DNA of 64,000 nt. Origin: Gluconobacter frateurii. Its GTDB lineage: Bacteria; Pseudomonadota; Alphaproteobacteria; Acetobacterales; Acetobacteraceae. Numbering within the stretch: the first letter of the stretch is position 1; each line of letters opens with the position of its first letter. Positions 8,043-17,220 of this stretch are shown here, in pieces. Location: contig NZ_BEWN01000001.1 in the NCBI RefSeq assembly GCF_002723955.1, positions 248,001-312,000 on the forward strand, read 5' to 3'. The position numbers and the translations under genes were made by a program. The notes beneath the pieces were generated by a model, which searched no databases, was not told the DNA's origin, and saw only the letters and a program-made list of their open reading frames with translations.

Positions 8043-11000
8043 TTACTTCGGCGGCGCAGGCTGTTCTGGCGGGAAAGCTTCTGCCTTGAGCGCGGGTCGA
8101 GGATGTTCGGTCATCTGCTTGTTCAGGTAGGCAATCGCCGCATCAAGCTGCTGATCCTGCCGGTTGAAAGTCGCAACCGGCATGTTTTCGACTTCGATGT
8201 CCGGCGAAACGCCCTTGTTTTCGACCAGCCAATGCCCGTTCATATCGAAATACGGATTTTCGGCCGTCCGGGCGTTTCCGTTATCAATCAGGCGATCCCC
8301 GTCGGAAAGCCAGACACCCGCGCCCGCCGTGCGCTCGCCCAGAACCGGCGCGATATGAAGAGACTTGATTCCCTGCGAGAAGGTCTCGCCGTCTGAATAG
8401 GTTCTCTCGTCTGCGAGGACGATGAGATGTCCCTGGAAAGCCTGCTGCATATCGATGGCCGGGGCGTTGCCGTAGCGGCTCCAGAACATCCATGGCCGAC
8501 GCATAAGTTGGGTCAGAACCCAGCTGTCAATGTTGCCGCCGTTGTTACCGCGGACATCAACAATCAGGCCGTCCTTGTCGATATTGGCGTAGAACTCCCG
8601 GGCAAAAGCTTCCATGTCGTCTCCGACCATGGCTTGCAGGTGCAGGTAGCCGATACGACCATGGCTCGCGCGATCCACGACGTCCGCGCGGCTGACTTCC
8701 CAATCGCGTGCACGAAGGGATTTCTGCTTGGCAAAACTGACGGCTGTCACTACGGCTTTGTGCTCTTTGCCCTTACGGGAGAGCGTGAGAAGAACCTGCT
8801 TTCCAGCCTGATTGGCAAGCAGGGTGGAGAGATCCGGTTCGCCAACAGTTAGCTGACCGTTAACGGCCACAATCAGGTCTCCATCCTGAGCATCTACGCC
8901 GGGTGCTGCAAGCGGAGACTGCTGATCCGGCAGATCCCGATCTCCTCTATAGATATGTGTGATGCGGAAGCCTTGGGCTTCACGAGTCAGTTGCGCGCCC
9001 AACCCCGCGATCAGGTTTGTGGCGGGCTCTTCAAGGCTTTGTGCCGGGCGGAGCTGGGAGTGCATGGCACCAATCTCTGCCACCATCTGGCCGAGCAGGT
9101 CATCCAGATCGGCACGATCTCCCAGGCGGTCCACAAACGGTGCGAAGTGGGCTCTGACGGCTTTCCAGTCCACGCCATGCAGATCGCGGTCATAGTAATG
9201 ATCACGATGAAGGCGCCAAGCATCAACGAATTCGTCGCTCCATTCCTGTGCCGGGTCAATCCTCAGACGAAGTCCATCAAGACTGACGGTCTTGCCTGCA
9301 ACATCGTCAGGCTTTTTCGCGCCGACAGGGAGCAGCATCACCTCCGGTGTCTGCTTCGGGCGGGGCGTGACGGTCATGATGGTTTTGCCATCTGCCGAGA
9401 TGTCGAAGTCTTCAACCTTCGGAGCAAAGGTTTCGACCTTGTGCTCGTTATTATCGATATGAATGGACTTCAGAGGGTTCGTGTCTTCCCCGGTGCCATC
9501 CATGGTGAAGAGGAAATCGCCTGAAGCTCCCAGCCCATGATAGTCCGCTGCGGGAACCGGAACCTGAAAGAGGCGGTCTGCCAGTCCGTTCCACTCAAGA
9601 GCGGGCAAGGGCTTTTTCGGAGTCTTTTTGTTGGCCTTCTCCCCATCCTCGGGTTCAGGCTTGGTCTTGCGGTCATCGTGATCCAGCTCGGTCGGAGGCT
9701 GGAACGGAAAGTGATCGTTAGCCTGAAGCGCCAAGGCATAGATTCCCGTGCGATGAGGAAACGCCGGACCAAGATTACGATCTCCCCACGGCGAATCATT
9801 GGCTAGGGAGAAGGTCCGGTCAGACAGGAACCAGAGCCATTTTCCGTCTGGAGAAAACGTTGGGCTATAAGAGTCGTAGCGGTCTCCGGTGACCCAGCCT
9901 GTTCGGCCAGTCTCCGGTGCATAAAGGGCAATCTGCCGACGCAGTCCCGCGCCACGGGTTCTGACGAAGGAGAGAATCTTTCCGTCTGCTGACCATGAAA
10001 GTGCGTCGAAAACATTCGTTCCGTCCGAAGTGGCATCATCCACGAGCTTCTCGGACTTGTTGGAGAGGTTGAAGAGCCACAGACGACCGAGGAGGTCCGT
10101 GTGGGCTACGTATTTTCCATCTGGGGAGATAGCCAGCGCGACGGGTTCGGTTGAGGAAGGTTGGCTCAATGCCTCGCCCTTGCCGCTGCCATCGGCTGCA
10201 AAACGCCAGAGTGCGGATTCTCCGCCAGCATCGCTGAACGCGATGACGGATTTTCCGTCCGGTGTGACATGGGCCAGTCTCAGGCGCACATTATCGGCGG
10301 TCGGAATAACGATCAGGCGTCTAGGCGAGGCTGCGGCGACAATTGTGTGTCCACGCATGGTGAAAACTGTCGCATCGCCCTTGGGGGAGATGGCTTCAGA
10401 CGTCTTGAAGCGTGTCGGGCGGTCCAGCCAGTAAGGCGCACGCGGCGCATTGTCCGAGACCAAGGTGATGGGGATCTGTTTGCTCTGCCCGGATGTCAGG
10501 TCCAGAGCGAAAAGGTCTGCCCCCTTCCGGAAGACAACACTGTCTCCAGAGAGGGAGGCCTCCAGCACACTGTAATCCGTGAAGTGGGTGAGTTGCTTCG
10601 CATCCGTTCCGTCCGTTGCGAGGCTCCAGAGATTGTAGCGGCCGTTCTCGTCAGAAATCACGATCAGCCGGTCACGCCAGGGCATGGGGTGAATGAGATT
10701 GGCCGTGCGTGACCCGATCCGTTCGGCTTCTTTCCCGGACTGCAGATCAAAGCGCCAGAGTTGGGAGAGGCTGCCCCCACGATAGGCCCGCATGTGATCG
10801 CCCGTGACAGCAAGCCCGAAGCGGACGGCATAGAGCCATTTTCCGTCAGGGCTGAGGGCGGCGTCATTGGCGTAAGCCAAGGGATAGACATGCTTGATGC
10901 CTGTTTTCGGATCAAGGGACGCAACGTTGTAACTGTAGTAGGGGCCGGTCGCATCCGGCATGGCGTACAGAATACCTGCATGGGCATCCCAACCAGTCAG

Positions 11001-11357
11001 AAGCAGTTTGGGAGCGTTCTCAAATGTTACGCGCCTTGGTGTGCCACCTGAGCTTGGCATGACATAGATTTCTGTCGGGCCATCGTAATTGGCCAAGAAT
11101 GCGATTTCGGCCCCATCCGGGGAAAGAACGGGATGCGGGTCAACAGCATTGGCCCCATGGGGTGCACTGGTCAGGCGCTGGGCGGTGCCGCCTCCAAGAG
11201 GAACGCTCCACACAGACTGTTCCGCATTGAACAGAACTGTCTGGCCTGTGAGGGACGGTTCCCTGAAATATCCGGTTTCTGCCTGGGCTGTCAGGCCGTA
11301 GCTGCATCCCAACAGGGCTGCGCATGAAAGAAGGGAGCGTCGAAGGGAAAACCGCAT
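8043..11357 (-). CDS. Exported tricorn-type S41 peptidase
   Basis: About 1104 residues with a signal peptide (cleavage near AQA-ET). Repeated PDG(K/A)-containing blades (e.g. LSPDGAEIAFLANYDGPTEIYVM) form N-terminal beta-propellers. A low-complexity KKTPKKP linker and a PDZ-like stretch (DAQDGDLIVAVNG) follow, then a C-terminal S41 protease core. Candidate catalytic residues are His766 and Ser767 in GAMHSQL and Ser988-Asp989 in TYSDGETFSQG, with GNNGG upstream, as in archaeal tricorn (Ser745/His746, Ser965/Asp966). An export signal makes this a periplasmic peptidase, unlike cytosolic archaeal tricorn. A TTG nine nt upstream (11366) is an alternative start; neither has a strong ribosome site. 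Confidence 0.88.
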   Translation of the reverse strand: MRFSLRRSLLSCAALLGCSYGLTAQAETGYFREPSLTGQTVLFNAEQSVWSVPLGGGTAQRLTSAPHGANAVDPHPVLSPDGAEIAFLANYDGPTEIYVMPSSGGTPRRVTFENAPKLLLTGWDAHAGILYAMPDATGPYYSYNVASLDPKTGIKHVYPLAYANDAALSPDGKWLYAVRFGLAVTGDHMRAYRGGSLSQLWRFDLQSGKEAERIGSRTANLIHPMPWRDRLIVISDENGRYNLWSLATDGTDAKQLTHFTDYSVLEASLSGDSVVFRKGADLFALDLTSGQSKQIPITLVSDNAPRAPYWLDRPTRFKTSEAISPKGDATVFTMRGHTIVAAASPRRLIVIPTADNVRLRLAHVTPDGKSVIAFSDAGGESALWRFAADGSGKGEALSQPSSTEPVALAISPDGKYVAHTDLLGRLWLFNLSNKSEKLVDDATSDGTNVFDALSWSADGKILSFVRTRGAGLRRQIALYAPETGRTGWVTGDRYDSYSPTFSPDGKWLWFLSDRTFSLANDSPWGDRNLGPAFPHRTGIYALALQANDHFPFQPPTELDHDDRKTKPEPEDGEKANKKTPKKPLPALEWNGLADRLFQVPVPAADYHGLGASGDFLFTMDGTGEDTNPLKSIHIDNNEHKVETFAPKVEDFDISADGKTIMTVTPRPKQTPEVMLLPVGAKKPDDVAGKTVSLDGLRLRIDPAQEWSDEFVDAWRLHRDHYYDRDLHGVDWKAVRAHFAPFVDRLGDRADLDDLLGQMVAEIGAMHSQLRPAQSLEEPATNLIAGLGAQLTREAQGFRITHIYRGDRDLPDQQSPLAAPGVDAQDGDLIVAVNGQLTVGEPDLSTLLANQAGKQVLLTLSRKGKEHKAVVTAVSFAKQKSLRARDWEVSRADVVDRASHGRIGYLHLQAMVGDDMEAFAREFYANIDKDGLIVDVRGNNGGNIDSWVLTQLMRRPWMFWSRYGNAPAIDMQQAFQGHLIVLADERTYSDGETFSQGIKSLHIAPVLGERTAGAGVWLSDGDRLIDNGNARTAENPYFDMNGHWLVENKGVSPDIEVENMPVATFNRQDQQLDAAIAYLNKQMTEHPRPALKAEAFPPEQPAPPK

Positions 11358-11452
11358 GGTGAGCAAGACTTCTGATATGAAATTTGCCCCGATGATGCGG
11401 CGGTTTCATATCGACGTCGAGATGGCAGTCTTTATTTCAGGCGCCTAAAACA

Positions 11453-11482
11453 AAAACGCCAGCCTCGAAAGGCTGGCGTTTT
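11453..11482. terminator. Intrinsic terminator for the Hint-domain gene
   Basis: Stem AACGCCAGCCT / AGGCTGGCGTT with a CGAA loop, flanked by A-rich and T-rich tracts on the two sides. It lies 23 bp beyond the stop of the minus-strand Hint gene. Confidence 0.85.
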
Positions 11483-11504
11483 CTACTTACAAAAGAAGGC
11501 TAAA

Positions 11505-13127
11505 TCAGGCCGTCAGGGCTGCAGCTATCTTTGCTTCAGAAGAGATGTACTGGCTGTTCGAGAGGATCTGCACGCCCAGCATGGCGATGCTGTGTGCAGC
11601 CCGGTCCGTAATCTGGATCTCGGCATTGCCAGTCGTCCACCGTGCGGTCTGGTTTTCCAGGGCGCTCCAGCCGGAAAGCGTCTCTTCCTTCAGGTGAGTG
11701 GAAAGGCTGGTCGTGCTGCCTGCGTCATAAAGAACAACGCTGCCAACGAGCACGCCGAGCTGGCGGCGATCGTCCACAAACGCTCCGATAACGTCTGAAG
11801 GACGGCTCGTCCGAGACATCAGACGCACGCTATGGACGTTCTGCGGAAGCATGAACATGGCGTAGCCATTGGTCTCACGCATCTTGCGCAGGATCGTTCC
11901 ATCTTCTGTAACGAGGTGCAGGTCTGCATCTTCTGTCAGTGTGACGGACTGAGAATTGTCACGCACGCCAGCTGCCTTGGCGCGTGCCGCAATGGCGTGG
12001 AATACCGGCTCAACCGATGCACGAGCTGTTGTCAGTGGAGCGGCGGCATCTTCTGCCCAGTTCTTAACGGTTCCACCGATGCTGACCACTGCACCATCCT
12101 GCTGGAAGGAGCTCCGGTTGCCGGTGTTCAGGTAGCTCTCGGTCAGCAGACCATTTGCCGTGATGACAGAGTGTTCTGCCGTCTCGATGTGGAAGTACTC
12201 GTAGGATGTGATGGACAGATCGTAGTGGATGGAACGACCGTTCACCAGCATACGGGCAGGGATGAACTTGCCATCCAGGAACAGGCAATGCTCAGGAGTG
12301 ACCAGCAGATCCTGATGGGGAACGCCTGCTGCGATGGCATCTGCAAGGATACGAACCGGATAGCCGGCTTCATCAGCCGGAAGATCGGCGCGAACCGTCA
12401 TGCTGCGGCGACCGGCCCATACGACCGGGCGGACTTCCTCGCTGCCGGCAACATTCACGATAACGCTGTCGCCAGCTTCAAGGTTTTCAACAGCAACTTC
12501 ACCAGCCGGTGTCAGGATCATTGAGCCCGTCAGGAAGCAGGTCAGTGTGGAGTTGTTGCCGCTGCTGGAAGAGCTGAAATCTGCAGCCTTGTAATATGTG
12601 CCCTGCGGATTCTTGGCAGAATAAATGGTGCTGAGCGTCTTGCCGCTGCTGTCCGTAACGGTAATGACGCCATCGCCTGCATCCACAAGCTTCACAGCGC
12701 CGTAGGAGTTCACGAATGTGATGGTATCGCCGGGTGCAACATTCGAGAAGCTGACATTGGTTGCGTAGGCGTTAACGCTCACAGAGCTTCCCGCTTCCGG
12801 AGAGCCGAATTCAAAAGTCAGCGGACCAGAAGCGCTGTAAGCGTTGGTGTCCGTGAAGGAACCGCCATTGACCTTGATTGTGCCTGCCGGAAGCGTGCTG
12901 GCATTCAGCTTGAAGTTCGTACCGGCATTGATAACAAGCAGGGAGTTGCTGCTCAGGGTGAGCTGCTGGACTTCTACTGTCTTGTTGTTGTTGAGATCTA
13001 CCGTTCCGTGAATGGTGAGACTGTTTACGGCAGTGGCGGGGCTGCCCGTAACAATGGTTTCCTGCCCGTCAGTTCCGAGGTCGCCACCGGCTTGAGGAAT
13101 TGAAGACCAGTCTACGGTGTTCGTCAC
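11505..13127 (-). CDS. Hint-domain (hedgehog/intein-type) protein with beta-rich passenger
   Basis: Two-part protein of about 540 residues. Residues 1-196 are Gly/Ser/Thr/Asn-rich and resemble a repetitive extracellular beta structure (SLTIHGTVDLNNNKTVEVQ, LPAGTIKVNGGSFTD). From Cys197 a Hint domain begins (CFLTGSMILTPAGEVAVENL), with LLVTPEHCLFLDGKFIPARML and a later ITANGLLTESYLN. Hint domains catalyse N-to-S acyl shift and self-cleavage in hedgehogs and bacterial BIL proteins. The GTG at 13127 is chosen because residues encoded upstream to an ATG at 13202 look non-coding and lack a ribosome site; that longer version would add 25 residues. No classical signal peptide is visible. Function is not established. 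Confidence 0.78.
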   Translation of the reverse strand: MTNTVDWSSIPQAGGDLGTDGQETIVTGSPATAVNSLTIHGTVDLNNNKTVEVQQLTLSSNSLLVINAGTNFKLNASTLPAGTIKVNGGSFTDTNAYSASGPLTFEFGSPEAGSSVSVNAYATNVSFSNVAPGDTITFVNSYGAVKLVDAGDGVITVTDSSGKTLSTIYSAKNPQGTYYKAADFSSSSSGNNSTLTCFLTGSMILTPAGEVAVENLEAGDSVIVNVAGSEEVRPVVWAGRRSMTVRADLPADEAGYPVRILADAIAAGVPHQDLLVTPEHCLFLDGKFIPARMLVNGRSIHYDLSITSYEYFHIETAEHSVITANGLLTESYLNTGNRSSFQQDGAVVSIGGTVKNWAEDAAAPLTTARASVEPVFHAIAARAKAAGVRDNSQSVTLTEDADLHLVTEDGTILRKMRETNGYAMFMLPQNVHSVRLMSRTSRPSDVIGAFVDDRRQLGVLVGSVVLYDAGSTTSLSTHLKEETLSGWSALENQTARWTTGNAEIQITDRAAHSIAMLGVQILSNSQYISSEAKIAAALTA

Positions 13128-13358
13128 GTGTTTGTTCCAATCAATAATATGTCTGGGTATGGCCGTGGCGGACAACCGAACTGACGGCCAGAAGGTGCGC
13201 ATTATTACGTTCGAACAAAACTAACAGTCAATTGCATTTTGAAAAAATACAAACATTTCATGAATGGGTAAGCTAGGGCACACGACGCGGTTGCTAGCTT
13301 CCTGAAAAGGGAGCAGCCATAAAAGTCCAAATAAATGAGAAGATTAGAGCGTCGGAAT

Positions 13359-14024
13359 TTATCCGACAGCAGCCTTGAGTCCTTGCCCGGCGGCAAGCGG
13401 ACAAAGCGGCAGCATGGCCAGAAGGCAGGCGCCCAGAAGGTCGAATCCGGCTGCGGGAGAGGCTCCGAGCTGACCTGCATAAGACGATGCGGCACCGAAA
13501 ATCAGAACAGGTGTCGCAAGCGGCAGGACCAGTAACGGCAGGAGAACGCCTCCACGCCGGGCGCCAAGCACCACAGACGCTGCCATGCCGCCCAGTAGAG
13601 ACAGACACATCGTGCCGAGCATCAATCCGAGAAGAAGCAGGGGAAGTTCGCCGCTTTTGACGCCCAGCATGATCCCAAGCGGAACAGCGGCGATCAACAG
13701 AGGCAAGCCTGTTGTCAGCCAGTGAGCGATCATCTTGGCAAACGCTACGGTATAGGCGGGCAGGCCAGTCAGCATGAGCAGATCAAGGGAGCCGTCTTCC
13801 AGTTCTGAGCCGAACAGACGGTCCAGTGGAAGCAGGGAGGCAAGAAGAGCGCAGACCCAGACAATGCCTGGTCCCATATGGCGTAACAGGTCCGGGGAAG
13901 GACCAAGTGCCAGCGGGAACAGGCTGCCACACAATATAAAGAAGAGTAGGGATGCGAGCGTATCGGCACCGAACCGGTAGGCCATACGGAGGTCACGGTC
14001 GATCAGGGCAAGAAAAGCAGTCAT
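13359..14024 (-). CDS. ccmB: CcmB, heme exporter permease of cytochrome c maturation
   Basis: A 221-residue membrane protein with six predicted helices. Its start, FLALIDRDLRMAYRFGADTLASLLFF, is the typical CcmB N-terminus, and it also carries the conserved LDRLFGSELEDGSLDLL segment. CcmB is the membrane subunit of the CcmABCD complex that releases holo-CcmE for c-type cytochrome assembly in the periplasm. The start overlaps the ccmA stop by ATGA. The other ccm genes are not in this window. Confidence 0.93.
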   Translation of the reverse strand: MTAFLALIDRDLRMAYRFGADTLASLLFFILCGSLFPLALGPSPDLLRHMGPGIVWVCALLASLLPLDRLFGSELEDGSLDLLMLTGLPAYTVAFAKMIAHWLTTGLPLLIAAVPLGIMLGVKSGELPLLLLGLMLGTMCLSLLGGMAASVVLGARRGGVLLPLLVLPLATPVLIFGAASSYAGQLGASPAAGFDLLGACLLAMLPLCPLAAGQGLKAAVG

Positions 14025-14650
14025 GACAGCCAGAGCGGTTCAGCATTCGCGAGAGACGGCAGCTCATGCGAACGGGTGTTTTCAAGGGGCAAGGGAACAT
14101 GCGTGGTGACGATCATGGCACCCCCTTTGGCGCGATGCTCTGCCATGATTGCGCCAAGCCGTTCGATACTCGCCACGTCCAGCCCGACAGTGGGTTCGTC
14201 CAGAAGCCAGAGAGGGGCACCGGACAGCATGACGCGGGCAAAGGCAGCACGACGTTTTTGTCCCGAAGAGAGCAGGCGCGCAGGCAGGTCCGCCAGAAAT
14301 GTCAGGTCCAGCGTCTCCAAGACTTCATGCATGTGTCCTGTCCCTAATTTTGCAGCGAGGGCAAGATTCTGGGTCAGCGTCAGTCCGGGCTTCAGTGCAT
14401 CCTGATGGCCCAGCCAGGCGAGCTCCGTCTGGCGTTCGACCGTTCCGCCGTCCGGTTTGCGTAGTCCGGAGATGGTTCTGAGAAGTGTGGATTTTCCGGC
14501 ACCGTTCGGGCCGGTCAGGATCATCGCATCCCCAGAAAATAGTGAGAGAGAGACACCATCAAGCACCAGTCGGTCTCCGCGGAACACCGTGACATCCCGG
14601 ACGTCCAGAAGGGGCGGAGGAAGCGCGGAAGGCGGAGGCTGGGGTGTCAT
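14021..14650 (-). CDS. ccmA: CcmA, ABC ATPase of cytochrome c maturation
   Basis: A 209-residue ABC ATPase with Walker A GPNGAGKST (47-55), an LSSGQKRR signature and Walker B WLLDEPTVGLD, of the short length typical of CcmA. ATP hydrolysis by CcmA drives release of the heme chaperone CcmE from CcmC. Translationally coupled to ccmB directly downstream, which makes the assignment firm. Confidence 0.93.
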   Translation of the reverse strand: MTPQPPPSALPPPLLDVRDVTVFRGDRLVLDGVSLSLFSGDAMILTGPNGAGKSTLLRTISGLRKPDGGTVERQTELAWLGHQDALKPGLTLTQNLALAAKLGTGHMHEVLETLDLTFLADLPARLLSSGQKRRAAFARVMLSGAPLWLLDEPTVGLDVASIERLGAIMAEHRAKGGAMIVTTHVPLPLENTRSHELPSLANAEPLWLS

Positions 14651-14820
14651 GTGTTGTATTCTGTCTCGTTCACAGTCCTCCCAGACTTAGAGACCCTGAA
14701 GGGAAGAACTGCAAGGGGCGTCCGAAAAGCTGCAATATGGTGAATTCTCGCAGTCAGGTGAAGGAAAGGTCTCGATAGCTGTAGCGAGGTTCGTTATGAG
14801 GGCTGGACGACGGAACGGTC

Positions 14821-15609
14821 GTGCGTCTTCTGAAGGGATATCCGGAACTGACTGATCTGGTGTTACAGGCGAGCGCAATCGCCAAGTCTTTTGATGGCAA
14901 CGAAATTCTTCGTGGTCTGTCACTTGATGTTGAACGTGGCGAGCTGATCTCGATCATCGGGCCTTCAGGCTGTGGCAAGTCCACATTCCTGCGGTGTCTC
15001 AATTTTCTGGAGCATCCTGATGCAGGGACCGTCCGTATTGAAGACGTCACCCTGACTTGCACCGGAAAGCACTGGACGCGTGCCAACGAAGCACAGGCCC
15101 ATCGGCTGCGTGCGCATGTCGGCATGGTGTTTCAGGCCTTCAATCTTTTCCCGCACAGAACCGTCATCGATAACGTCATGATGGCGCCCATGCACGTGAA
15201 GGGCATCTCGCGGGATGAGGCACAGGCCACCGCCTGTGGCCTGCTGGAGAAAGTTGGTCTGTCTGGCGTCAAGAACCGTTATCCAGACAGTCTGTCAGGC
15301 GGTCAGAAACAGCGTGCTGCCATTGCCCGTGCGCTCGCCATGAAGCCTTCCGTTATGTTGTACGACGAGCCGACTTCCGCGCTTGATCCGGAACTCTCCG
15401 AAGAGGTTCTGTCGGTCATGCGGGATCTGGACGATGACGGCATGACCCAGCTTATCGTGACGCATGACATGCGATTTGCCCGAGCCGCCTCAGACCGGGT
15501 GCTTTATGTAGAAGGCGGGGAAATCGTGGAGAGCGGTGACCCGGACCTGATGTTCGCCAACCCGAAAGAGGGGCGCACACGGCGCTTCCTGCGGACGCTG
15601 CTGTCATGA
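14821..15609 (+). CDS. Polar amino acid ABC transporter, ATP-binding protein
   Basis: A 262-residue ATPase with Walker A GPSGCGKST (47-55), Q-loop VFQAFNLFPH, signature LSGGQKQR and Walker B VMLYDEPTSALD, in the HisP/GlnQ branch. It energises the fused receptor-permease encoded next, whose start overlaps this stop by ATGA. Start codon is GTG at 14821, with a weak ACGGA ribosome site; a GTG at 14860 is the alternative and would remove 13 residues not usual in the family. Confidence 0.9.
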   Translation: MRLLKGYPELTDLVLQASAIAKSFDGNEILRGLSLDVERGELISIIGPSGCGKSTFLRCLNFLEHPDAGTVRIEDVTLTCTGKHWTRANEAQAHRLRAHVGMVFQAFNLFPHRTVIDNVMMAPMHVKGISRDEAQATACGLLEKVGLSGVKNRYPDSLSGGQKQRAAIARALAMKPSVMLYDEPTSALDPELSEEVLSVMRDLDDDGMTQLIVTHDMRFARAASDRVLYVEGGEIVESGDPDLMFANPKEGRTRRFLRTLLS

Positions 15610-17174
15610 ACAAGTTCTTCGCGTGTCTTTTTGCGCTGGCGCTCACGCTTGTGCCATTCGTTCATGCCGTAGCCGCTGACGAGCAGGCGGCCACACCGCT
15701 GGTCGTTCCGGGAGCCAAGGACAGTACGGACCTGCCCTGGGCCTCGGACGGTGAGGCCAATGTGCCTTACGTGTTCCATGATCCGGAACATGAGTCCCGC
15801 ATGACCGGCTTCGAGTACGATCTGGTCAATGCCATTGCTGAGAAAATGCACCGCAAGGGGCGTTTCATTCAGAATGACTGGGATGGCCTGATCCCCGGTC
15901 TGTCCCGCGATCTTTACAGCATGGTCGTAGACGGCATCGAAATGACGCCGGAGCACAAGGCGGCCGTCCTGTTCTCGCGTCCCTATTATGTGACGAGCGA
16001 GCGGATCATCCTGCGCAAGGACGAGACCGGCCTCGACACGATGGAGGCTCTCAAAGGGCACAAGATCGGGACCATCAAGGACACGACGGCTGAGCGTATG
16101 CTTCGTCGGCAGGGTGGTTCAACCATTCGCTCTTATGAAGAAGAAACGAACGCCTTTTCCGATCTGCGGAACGGACGGCTGGATGCGATCCTGCTGGATG
16201 CCCCAATCGCGATGTACTATGGGAGCATTTCCGACGACATGAAGCTGGTGGGTGAGCCTATCGGTAGCATGGAATATGGCATTGCCTTCGCGCCCGGAAG
16301 CCGGGCCCTGCGTGATCAGGTTGATGCGGCCCTTGGTGAACTGATTCAGGACGGGACACTCCATCGGATTCTGGCTCGCTGGAACCTCTGGACTCCTCTT
16401 ATGGAGAACTACACCGGCGACCATACTCATCCGGATATCGCTCCGGCGGAATGGGACCGTTATCGGGCCGCCATGGCCAGCACGACGGGAAACAACTGGA
16501 AAGTTCTGGTTCACCGTTATGTTGGTTTCCTGCCCTTGATCGGTCAGGCCGCTCTCATGACGCTGGCCGTTTCCGCGTTGGCCATGGTCCTTGCGGTAGC
16601 GCTGGGCTTGCTGCTTGCGCTGGCCCGGCATTATGGCGGAGCCGTGCTGCGTTTGACGGCGGGTTTCTACGTAGAAATCGTACGTGGCACGCCGCTGTTG
16701 ATTCAGGTGCTGTTCATTTTCTATGGCCTACCAGCGTTCGGTATCCGTCTGTCACCGTTCATGGCGGGCGTTCTATCCCTTGGACTGAACTACGCCGCCT
16801 ATGAAGCCGAGAACTATCGTGCGGGTCTGCTGTCCGTTCCGCGGGGCCAGATGGAAGCGGCGATTGCTCTGAACATGACGCACTGGCAGGCCCTGCGTCT
16901 GGTTGTTGTGCCGCAGGCGTTCCGCACGGTGGTGCCTGTCATGACCAACGACTTCATTTCCCTGCTCAAGGACAGTTCGCTCGTTTCCGTCATTACCCTG
17001 ACAGAACTCAGCCAGACCTATGTGCGCCTGTCATCCACCTATTATGATTATTTCGGAACTGGCCTGATGGTGGGGGCTGCCTATCTGTTGCTGGGCCTGC
17101 CCTTTGTGCGTCTGGCCCGCATGGCAGAACGCCGTATGGGACGCAGCATGGGCGGCAATATAGGGCATCATTAA
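15606..17174 (+). CDS. Fused amino acid-binding protein and ABC permease
   Basis: A 522-residue fusion. It starts with a signal peptide (cleavage after AVAA) and a type-3 periplasmic binding domain to about residue 280 (FEYDLVNAIAEKM, RPYYVTSERIILR, LRNGRLDAILLDAP). A C-terminal HisM/GlnP-type membrane domain follows, from about residue 300, with the EAA loop EAAIALNMTHWQALRLVVVPQA and ELSQTYVRLS. With the upstream ATPase this makes a complete importer in two genes. Substrate is a polar or charged amino acid by family; it cannot be fixed from sequence. Such fusions are known but less common than separate subunits. Confidence 0.9.
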   Translation: MNKFFACLFALALTLVPFVHAVAADEQAATPLVVPGAKDSTDLPWASDGEANVPYVFHDPEHESRMTGFEYDLVNAIAEKMHRKGRFIQNDWDGLIPGLSRDLYSMVVDGIEMTPEHKAAVLFSRPYYVTSERIILRKDETGLDTMEALKGHKIGTIKDTTAERMLRRQGGSTIRSYEEETNAFSDLRNGRLDAILLDAPIAMYYGSISDDMKLVGEPIGSMEYGIAFAPGSRALRDQVDAALGELIQDGTLHRILARWNLWTPLMENYTGDHTHPDIAPAEWDRYRAAMASTTGNNWKVLVHRYVGFLPLIGQAALMTLAVSALAMVLAVALGLLLALARHYGGAVLRLTAGFYVEIVRGTPLLIQVLFIFYGLPAFGIRLSPFMAGVLSLGLNYAAYEAENYRAGLLSVPRGQMEAAIALNMTHWQALRLVVVPQAFRTVVPVMTNDFISLLKDSSLVSVITLTELSQTYVRLSSTYYDYFGTGLMVGAAYLLLGLPFVRLARMAERRMGRSMGGNIGHH

Positions 17175-17191
17175 ACGGCCGAAGTTCGTGC

Positions 17192-17214
17192 TGGGCCACT
17201 CTGGAAGTGGCCCA
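17192..17214. terminator. Hairpin between convergent genes
   Basis: Perfect 9-bp stem TGGGCCACT / AGTGGCCCA with CTGGA loop, between the ABC permease stop and the end of the minus-strand membrane protein gene. There is no T-run, so it may be a weak or Rho-assisted terminator. Confidence 0.5.
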
Positions 17215-17220
17215 TGCCTT

